NCBI RefSeq assembly: GCF_029958905.1
Contig: NZ_CP124614.1
Location: 2,108,001 to 2,172,000 of the forward strand
Reading direction: 5' to 3'
From: Vibrio sp. YMD68
GTDB taxonomy: Bacteria; Pseudomonadota; Gammaproteobacteria; Enterobacterales; Vibrionaceae
DNA length: 64,000 nt
A program made the translations under genes and the position numbers. The notes below the pieces were generated by a model. The model saw only the letters and a program-made list of their open reading frames with translations, made no database searches and was not told where the DNA came from. The stretch's first letter is position 1. Each line of letters starts with the position of its first letter. This document shows positions 58,001-64,000 of this stretch, piece by piece.

Positions 58001-58054
58001 TAAAAACCTATGTTCACTTTAAAACCTATGCTCACCTTAAAACCAGCGCTCCAG
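58001..58054 (-). repeat. 18-bp tandem repeat (x3) across the yfbV stop codon
   Basis: On the plus strand the units are TAAAAACCTATGTTCACT (58001-58018), TTAAAACCTATGCTCACC (58019-58036) and TTAAAACCAGCGCTCCAG (58037-58054). The yfbV stop (complement of TTA, 58037-58039) is the first codon of the third unit, so the unit inside the gene encodes the C-terminus and two copies extend outward. Confidence 0.9.
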
Positions 58055-58489
58055 TGCACTTTTATCTAACTGCCTAAATGCACGGTTAAGAATTTGAGCT
58101 AACTCTTTATAACGCGGTTTGGGTTTCATCGGCTCAAGTGCCATTCCCGTTTCCACGATTTTCTGATGCATTTCTCGATACCAGTTGGCTAACGAAGGGG
58201 GTAACTGCTTGTTGGCTCGGTTTCCTAGCCACCACATCCCTTGCAACGGCAAGCTAATCGCAAATAATGCAACAACAACGGCTTGTGGAAGCGCTTGCTG
58301 ATTTTGAAATGCTACCTGAGTGATGACACTGATCGCGGCGATAGCAGGCATAACACGAATCGCAAATCGCGTTGCTTTGATGACTCGCTGCTCAGGAAAT
58401 AAAATAGCGAGCTCTTTACGCATAGGCCACGTATCCATGTACTTCTGACCGTCTCTGAGGCTGTGAACCAACCCGACTTTATCATTCAT
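58037..58489 (-). CDS. yfbV: YfbV family membrane protein (UPF0208)
   Basis: A 150-residue protein with two membrane helices ([21 protein letters not shown] and [20 protein letters not shown]) and the N-terminal [23 protein letters not shown] typical of YfbV. In E. coli it sits next to ackA and is implicated with MatP in insulating the terminus macrodomain. Here it is divergent from ackA, as in E. coli. Three 18-bp repeat units start within its C-terminal codons. Confidence 0.92.
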   Translation of the reverse strand: MNDKVGLVHSLRDGQKYMDTWPMRKELAILFPEQRVIKATRFAIRVMPAIAAISVITQVAFQNQQALPQAVVVALFAISLPLQGMWWLGNRANKQLPPSLANWYREMHQKIVETGMALEPMKPKPRYKELAQILNRAFRQLDKSALERWF

Positions 58490-58848
58490 AGAAATCTCTC
58501 ACTATTGAATCGACCCATTGCTAAATTATTTTAAATTTTCAATTTTTACAGTAAAAAATTGACTCAAAATAATATTCTTTCAATTTTTTTTGTTATATTT
58601 GTCGAATATCGCTATTCTTTGCACCCTCTATTACTCATTGTTGCTGTTATTTTCCATTTAGGCAACCATGACAATGATATCAGCAAGGATTGCGAGCACG
58701 ACTTTCAGAGTAAAGTGGTGTCTTATTAAAAGGAAATTAAGCGAACTTTTTACCAAGAATAGTGTGTAACCCTTACTCGGTCAGCTATTCTTGAGATTGA
58801 TTTTCATCTTTTCTGATTTTTTCAGACGAATAACAGGTAGTCACACTC
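58490..58848 (+). other. ackA upstream region with leader stem
   Basis: 359 bp, very A+T-rich near 58520-58620. In the 3' part CAAGAATAG (58754-58762) pairs with CTATTCTTG (58785-58793), a perfect 9-bp stem around 22 nt, ending 55 bp before the ackA ATG. TTGAT-TTTC-ATCTT (58797-58810) matches an FNR site at 8 of 10. I see no coding sequence and no unambiguous promoter. Confidence 0.45.
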
Positions 58849-60045
58849 ATGTCTAAGCTGGTTTTAGTTTTAAACTGCGGTAGTTCTTCTCTTAAATTTG
58901 CGGTTGTCGATGCAGTATCTGGCGACGAGCACCTAACTGGTCTTGCAGAATGTCTGCACCTTCCTGAAGCCCGCATCAAGTGGAAACTTGATGGTAAGCA
59001 CGAAGCTCAGCTAGGTAACGGCGCAGCTCACGAAGAAGCGCTAGCGTTCATGGTAGAAACTATTCTTGCTTCTAAGCCAGAGCTTAAAGCTAATCTAGGC
59101 GCTATCGGTCACCGTATCGTACACGGTGGCGAGCAGTTCACTCAATCTGCTCTGATTACTGACGAAGTGCTAAAAGGGATTCAAGACGCGGCGACTTTCG
59201 CACCTCTTCACAACCCTGCGCATCTTATCGGTATCGAAGCGGCTAAGCACAATTTCCCTGAGCTTCAGAACGTTGCTGTGTTTGACACGGCTTTCCACCA
59301 GACAATGCCTGAAGAGTCTTTCCTATACGCTCTACCATACAAGCTGTACAAAGAGCACGGCATCCGTCGTTACGGCATGCACGGTACTTCTCACCTATTC
59401 ATCACTCGTGAAGTGGCGTCTCTTCTTGATAAACCCGTTGAAGAAGTTAACATCATCAACTGTCACCTAGGTAACGGCGCATCGGTATGTGCAATCAAGA
59501 ACGGTCAATCCGTTGATACTTCAATGGGTCTGACTCCTCTTGAAGGTCTTGTGATGGGTACTCGTTCGGGCGATCTAGACCCTGCAATCATCTTCCACCT
59601 GCATGACGCGCTTGGCTACTCTGTTGAAGAAATCAACACGATGCTAACGAAAGAGTCTGGCCTTGCTGGTCTAACTGAAGTTACTTCTGACTGTCGTTTC
59701 GTTGAAGACAACTACGGCGAAAAAGAAGAAGCAACTCGTGCAATGGATGTTTTCTGTCACCGCCTAGCTAAGTATGTTGCAGGTTACACAGCGACTTTGG
59801 ATGGCCGCGTTGATGCAATCACTTTCACTGGCGGTATCGGCGAGAACTCTGGTCCTATCCGTGAAATGGTTCTAAACCGCCTAGGTATCTTCGGTATTGA
59901 AGTCGATGGCGAAGCTAACCTAAAAGCTCGCTTCGGCAGCGAAGGGACGATCACGACCGCTAACAGCCGTATCCCGGCTATGGTTATCTCTACGAATGAA
60001 GAGCTAGTAATCGCTGAAGATACCGCTCGTCTAGCCGCACTATAA
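58849..60045 (+). CDS. ackA: Acetate kinase
   Basis: A 398-residue ASKHA-fold kinase. [14 protein letters not shown] is the phosphate-binding N-terminus; [10 protein letters not shown] and NPAHLIG follow; [20 protein letters not shown] and [11 protein letters not shown] are acetate-kinase signatures. It makes ATP and acetate from acetyl phosphate. Strong codon bias points to high expression. A hairpin lies between it and pta. Confidence 0.98.
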   Translation: MSKLVLVLNCGSSSLKFAVVDAVSGDEHLTGLAECLHLPEARIKWKLDGKHEAQLGNGAAHEEALAFMVETILASKPELKANLGAIGHRIVHGGEQFTQSALITDEVLKGIQDAATFAPLHNPAHLIGIEAAKHNFPELQNVAVFDTAFHQTMPEESFLYALPYKLYKEHGIRRYGMHGTSHLFITREVASLLDKPVEEVNIINCHLGNGASVCAIKNGQSVDTSMGLTPLEGLVMGTRSGDLDPAIIFHLHDALGYSVEEINTMLTKESGLAGLTEVTSDCRFVEDNYGEKEEATRAMDVFCHRLAKYVAGYTATLDGRVDAITFTGGIGENSGPIREMVLNRLGIFGIEVDGEANLKARFGSEGTITTANSRIPAMVISTNEELVIAEDTARLAAL

Positions 60046-60053
60046 TTATTTTT

Positions 60054-60081
60054 GGCCAGTGAATGCCACTGGCCTTATTTT
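60054..60081 (+). terminator. Hairpin between ackA and pta
   Basis: A perfect 8-bp stem GGCCAGTG/CACTGGCC with loop AATGC is followed by TTATTTTC. It is probably a partial terminator that tunes pta relative to ackA. Confidence 0.7.
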
Positions 60082-60205
60082 CTGTACATACATAAGGGCT
60101 CAACCGCTATTCCAAAGGGACTTTGTTATTGATCGTATTGCTCGATTAATCGAGAACTAAGGGATCAGTCGTTGGGCTTTTTTTTCAAATAAAGGTGTTT
60201 TGCAT

Positions 60206-62344
60206 ATGTCTCGTACTATTATGCTTATCCCAACTAGTGCTGGTGTTGGTCTGACTAGTGTTAGCATGGGTGTTCTTCGCGCCATGGAGCGCAAGGGCGT
60301 TAATGTTTCTTTCTATAAGCCAATCGCACAGCCACGTTCAGGTAAAGATCAGCCAGATTTAACCTCAACGATCATTGCGGCGAACAGCTCAATTCTGGTT
60401 GGCCAGCCAACGCCTATCTCTGTTGCTGAAAATCTGATCGGTAACGAGAAAATGGACGTGCTGCTAGAGTCTGTTGTTGAACAATACAACAAAGTCAGCA
60501 ACGATTCAGAAGTGACTTTAATTGAAGGCTTAGTGCCTACTCGTAAGCACCCATTTGCTAACCAAGTCAATGCGGAGATAGCGAAGACATTAGGCGCTGA
60601 AATTGTCTTAGTGGCGACACCAGGCACAGACAACCCTGTTCAGCTTAAAGAGCGTATTGAAGTCGCATGTTCTAACTTTGGCGGCACTAAGAACAAAAGC
60701 ATCAAGGGCGTTATCATCAACAAATTCAACGCACCTGTTGATGAAGCGGGTCGTACGCGCCCTGACCTATCTGAAATCTTCGACGATGCAGACAGTGCGC
60801 AACAAGCTAACCTTGAAGTCATGCAAATCTTCAACACGAGCCCAATTCGCGTTCTCGGTTGTGTGCCTTGGAGCATTGACCTAATCGCAACTCGTGCTAT
60901 TGATATGGCAAAGCACTTAAACGCTGAAATCATTAATGTCGGTGAAATTGAAAAGCGCCGCATTAAGAGCATTACTTTCTGTGCGCGTTCTCTTCCTCAC
61001 ATGGTTGAGCACTTTAAGCCAGGCTCTTTACTGGTGACTTCCGCTGACCGCCCTGACGTAATCGTTGCAGCGGCTCTTGCCGCGAAAAACGGTGTTGAAA
61101 TCGGCGCTATCTTGCTCACTGGCGGTTATGACATGCCAGAGCAGATCATCGAGCTTTGTAAGCCTGCATTTGAAACGGGTCTTCCTATCTTCAAAGCGCA
61201 AGGTAACACTTGGCAGACATCCCTGAACCTACAGAGCTTTAACCTAGAAGTGCCTGCAGATGATAAAGAGCGTATCGAATTCGTTAACGATCACGTTGCT
61301 AGCCATATTGACGGCCCTTGGATTGATTCTCTATCCGAAGGTGTTCAAGGCATTCGCCGCCTAAGCCCTCCAGCATTCCGTTACCAGCTAACAGAGTTTG
61401 CTCGTAAAGCAGGCAAACGCATTGTTCTTCCTGAAGGTGATGAGCCACGAACTGTTAAAGCAGCGTCTATCTGTGCGGAGCGCGGTATTGCTAGCTGCGT
61501 GTTGATTGGTAACCCTGACGAAATTCGCCGTGTTGCAGCAGCGCAAGGTGTGGAGCTAGGCGCTGGTGTTGAGATCATCGACCCAGAAGCTGTTCGCGAA
61601 AACTACGTCGCTCGCCTTGTTGAACTGCGTGGCAAGAAAGGCATGACGGAAGTTGTTGCTCGTGAAAAACTGGAAGACTCTGTATTCCTAGGCACAATGA
61701 TGCTTGAGAATAACGAAGTAGACGGTCTTGTATCGGGTGCGGTTCACACAACAGCCAACACGATCGTACCACCGTTCCAAATCATCAAAACAGCCCCTGA
61801 TGCGTCTATCGTATCTTCAATCTTCTTCATGCTTCTGCCTGATCAAGTATTGGTATACGGTGACTGTGCTATCAACCCAGATCCAAACGCTGAGCAATTG
61901 GCTGAAATCGCGATTCAATCGGCTGATTCAGCAGCGGCGTTCGGCATCGACCCTCGTGTTGCTATGATCTCATACTCAACAGGTGAATCTGGTAAAGGCG
62001 CAGACGTCGATAAAGTACGTGAAGCGACTAAGATTGCTCAACAGAAACGTCCTGATCTTATCATTGACGGTCCTTTACAGTACGATGCAGCGATCATGGA
62101 GAACGTAGCGGCTTCTAAAGCGCCTAACTCTCCTGTAGCAGGTAAAGCCACGGTATTTGTATTCCCAGACTTAAACACGGGTAACACAACGTACAAAGCG
62201 GTACAGCGTTCAGCAGACCTAGTCTCTATCGGTCCAATGCTTCAAGGTATGCGCAAGCCAGTAAATGATTTGTCTCGCGGTGCGCTAGTCGACGATATTG
62301 TTTACACAATTGCACTAACCGCTATTCAAGCGACTCAAGGTTAA
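60206..62344 (+). CDS. pta: Phosphate acetyltransferase
   Basis: A 712-residue long-form Pta. The N-terminal BioD-like P-loop ([16 protein letters not shown]) is followed by a DRTGG domain and, from about residue 385, the catalytic domain with [16 protein letters not shown] and [16 protein letters not shown]. It interconverts acetyl-CoA and acetyl phosphate. The start is ATG 60206 (AAAGG upstream); the frame from TTG 60200 is not needed. Partner of ackA, 160 bp upstream. Confidence 0.98.
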   Translation: MSRTIMLIPTSAGVGLTSVSMGVLRAMERKGVNVSFYKPIAQPRSGKDQPDLTSTIIAANSSILVGQPTPISVAENLIGNEKMDVLLESVVEQYNKVSNDSEVTLIEGLVPTRKHPFANQVNAEIAKTLGAEIVLVATPGTDNPVQLKERIEVACSNFGGTKNKSIKGVIINKFNAPVDEAGRTRPDLSEIFDDADSAQQANLEVMQIFNTSPIRVLGCVPWSIDLIATRAIDMAKHLNAEIINVGEIEKRRIKSITFCARSLPHMVEHFKPGSLLVTSADRPDVIVAAALAAKNGVEIGAILLTGGYDMPEQIIELCKPAFETGLPIFKAQGNTWQTSLNLQSFNLEVPADDKERIEFVNDHVASHIDGPWIDSLSEGVQGIRRLSPPAFRYQLTEFARKAGKRIVLPEGDEPRTVKAASICAERGIASCVLIGNPDEIRRVAAAQGVELGAGVEIIDPEAVRENYVARLVELRGKKGMTEVVAREKLEDSVFLGTMMLENNEVDGLVSGAVHTTANTIVPPFQIIKTAPDASIVSSIFFMLLPDQVLVYGDCAINPDPNAEQLAEIAIQSADSAAAFGIDPRVAMISYSTGESGKGADVDKVREATKIAQQKRPDLIIDGPLQYDAAIMENVAASKAPNSPVAGKATVFVFPDLNTGNTTYKAVQRSADLVSIGPMLQGMRKPVNDLSRGALVDDIVYTIALTAIQATQG

Positions 62345-62408
62345 TAGAACCCGACTGTCGTTTAACACGCTGCTTTATCGGTAGAACATTTATAGACAGC
62401 AGATAAAT

Positions 62409-62445
62409 AAAACCCTCGATACTCCTAGTGATGTCGAGGGTTTTT
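62409..62445 (+). terminator. Terminator of pta
   Basis: An 11-bp stem AAAACCCTCGA/TCGAGGGTTTT with a 14-nt loop is followed by T. Confidence 0.88.
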
Positions 62446-62615
62446 ATTATCCTTCATTTCCTCTTCGATTTTGTCGCAATTGTAAGTCAAATCAACATGG
62501 TTCTATCAATATCTTTTAAGGTTACTCGCAACCACCATGCACTACAAGGAAGTTCCTAACTCACTGAAATTATTTATTTTATAGTGTCATTTAAGTAAAG
62601 TTCACTGAGGTTTTT

Positions 62616-64000
62616 ATGATGAAATATTGTATACGTCTGGTCGTGATTTCTCTATTTAGCTACATTCTACTCGGCTGCGCTTCTTCCCCTCCTCCGGTTG
62701 CACTGAAAAGCAATCCACTCTGGTCTAGTCATACGCTGGAGAATGGTTTTACTTACCATTTAAGGCACTCTGAAAAAGCCCCCGTATCAATGCGATTGAT
62801 TGTCCATTCAGGCTCTTTGCAAGAAACAGAACAGCAACTCGGTTATGCCCATTTCCTCGAGCATATGGCGTTCAACGGAACCAAGCATTTTAAGGGCAAC
62901 GACATAGTGGCGCTTTTTGAACAGGCAGGTGCGAGCTTTGGGGCCGACCTGAATGCTTACACCAGTTTCCACGAGACGATCTATAAGCTCGATCTTTCTG
63001 ATGATAGCTCGCTTGAAAAAGGGCTGCTCTGGTTTGGTGACATTAGCCAACGCATTCGATTAGAAGGTGACGAAGTAGAAAAAGAAAAAGGGGTTGTACT
63101 GGGTGAAATTCGTCGTAGTCGACCAGAAAACCAACCGCTCGCGTACAAGTATTATGATCACTTACTTGAAGGCACTCAGTATCATAATCGCGACCCGATC
63201 GGCACCAAAGAGAGTATCAATAACCTTTCTCTCGAAGAGCTAAAGGCCTATTATGACCAATGGTATCAGCCCTCTCGAACTGAACTCGTTATTTATGGTA
63301 ACTTTGACCAAAGTAACATTGCATCATTAATCAAACAGCAATTTGAGAACTGGGAAGAGACATCCTTAGAGACTCAATTTGAACCTAATAAAACCGGCCA
63401 AAGATACAACTTCACCGATCTAATCAGCACGATTGAAGAAAATGAAACCCCAAGTTACGGCATGGTTTTCGATCGTGGTGATCGCGCTACCACTACAACT
63501 GGGGCGCAACAAGAAGCGTGGCTTGATGAGATAGCTCACACCGTTATTAGGCATCGATTATCAACTCGCTTTATGGATGCTGCACTCCCTGTTTCGGGGC
63601 TATATTCGATAGATTACTTGCTCCCTTATCAGCGTCTTTTTTTGACTGAAATTACCTTTCCTTCAGACAAAAGAGAGGCTAATCAATTACTGTTTCAAAC
63701 CACCATTGCAGAGCTACGTGATCACGGGATCAGCCAAGAAGAACTCGAACTCGTAAGCAGCGAATGGCAAACACGGTTGAATAACCTAGATACGGATTGG
63801 AACAATACCAACGCAGAGACACACGCTGATGGCAAAGCAACCTCTCTCATTTTGGGTCAGCCTGCACAAGACCGAGAACAACATCGTCAAAACTTAATGG
63901 CGCTGACTGAAAATCTAAGCGTTAGCGGTATTAATCGCCATTTACGCACCTTACTCTCTGCTGATTACCAACTGGTCATTGGCGTCGATCAACAGGAAGA
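62616..64000 (+). CDS. M16 family zinc peptidase, lipoprotein (3' end outside window)
   Basis: Visible for 461 codons and open at the window edge. A signal peptide with lipobox YILLGCASS is followed by the M16 metal motif HFLEHMAFNGTKHF (HxxEH) near residue 90, and EKEKGVVLGEIRRSRPEN provides the third zinc ligand region. ATGs occur at 62616 and 62619, with GAGG 5 or 8 nt upstream. The full protein would be about 900-950 residues if it has the two M16 halves, which is usual. It is probably an outer-membrane-anchored periplasmic insulinase-type peptidase; the substrate is unknown. Confidence 0.9.
   Translation, partial: MMKYCIRLVVISLFSYILLGCASSPPPVALKSNPLWSSHTLENGFTYHLRHSEKAPVSMRLIVHSGSLQETEQQLGYAHFLEHMAFNGTKHFKGNDIVALFEQAGASFGADLNAYTSFHETIYKLDLSDDSSLEKGLLWFGDISQRIRLEGDEVEKEKGVVLGEIRRSRPENQPLAYKYYDHLLEGTQYHNRDPIGTKESINNLSLEELKAYYDQWYQPSRTELVIYGNFDQSNIASLIKQQFENWEETSLETQFEPNKTGQRYNFTDLISTIEENETPSYGMVFDRGDRATTTTGAQQEAWLDEIAHTVIRHRLSTRFMDAALPVSGLYSIDYLLPYQRLFLTEITFPSDKREANQLLFQTTIAELRDHGISQEELELVSSEWQTRLNNLDTDWNNTNAETHADGKATSLILGQPAQDREQHRQNLMALTENLSVSGINRHLRTLLSADYQLVIGVDQQE

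Noticed and set aside
1..64000. Insertion sequences, prophage, integron, tRNA and rRNA genes
   Set aside because: No transposase, integrase, terminal inverted repeats with target duplications, attC-like sites or cloverleaf tRNA sequences were seen on either strand.

Overview
The window is a stretch of core chromosome from a gammaproteobacterium, almost certainly a Vibrio. Gene content and order (xthA, an amino-acid ABC transporter, pflB/pflA, yeaG-yeaH-spoVR, kdsB-ycaR-lpxK-msbA, comEC, lolCDE, a PilZ gene, mfd, csiV, ndh, the hinT-lpoB cluster, a DUF1887 gene, fadR, nhaB, dsbB, ftsK, lrp, ald, yfbV-ackA-pta) match what I remember of Vibrio chromosome 1. I see no insertion sequence, prophage, integron, CRISPR array, tRNA or rRNA.

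Layout. 1-5.2 kb: 5'-proximal part of cydA (cut by the window edge), a Cache-type chemoreceptor and xthA. 5.2-9 kb: a four-gene basic amino-acid ABC importer with ArgR-box-like sites upstream. 9-17.3 kb: an anaerobic block with a DUF3360 membrane protein behind an FNR-like site, pflB with a structured leader, an LpxR-type lipid A deacylase, a chemoreceptor and pflA. 17.3-23 kb: yfbU and the PrkA kinase/YeaH/SpoVR operon. 23-33 kb: envelope genes (KDO activation, lipid A kinase, MsbA flippase, lipoprotein release LolCDE) plus the competence channel ComEC. 33-38.8 kb: a PilZ-like protein, mfd, csiV and a GNAT. 39-45.3 kb, minus strand: ndh behind a perfect FNR box, ycfP, a thiamine-kinase-like gene, lpoB, ycfL, a TPR lipoprotein and hinT. 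45.5-52.7 kb: a third chemoreceptor, a stand-alone CARF-nuclease-like DUF1887 gene, fadR, nhaB, dsbB. 52.8-64 kb: ftsK, lrp, ald, yfbV, ackA, pta and the start of an M16 peptidase lipoprotein.

Two themes link the genes. Anaerobic and overflow carbon flow (pflBA, ackA-pta, ndh, cydA) carries visible FNR- and ArcA-like sites. Envelope biogenesis (lpxK, msbA, kdsB, lolCDE, lpxR, csiV, lpoB) is also concentrated here. The most unexplained pattern is a set of short (about 9-23 bp) tandem duplications, six of which begin on or cover the stop codon of an otherwise ordinary core gene. The most interesting single gene is the DUF1887 protein, which combines a CARF-like region with a PD-(D/E)xK nuclease signature and has no CRISPR locus nearby.
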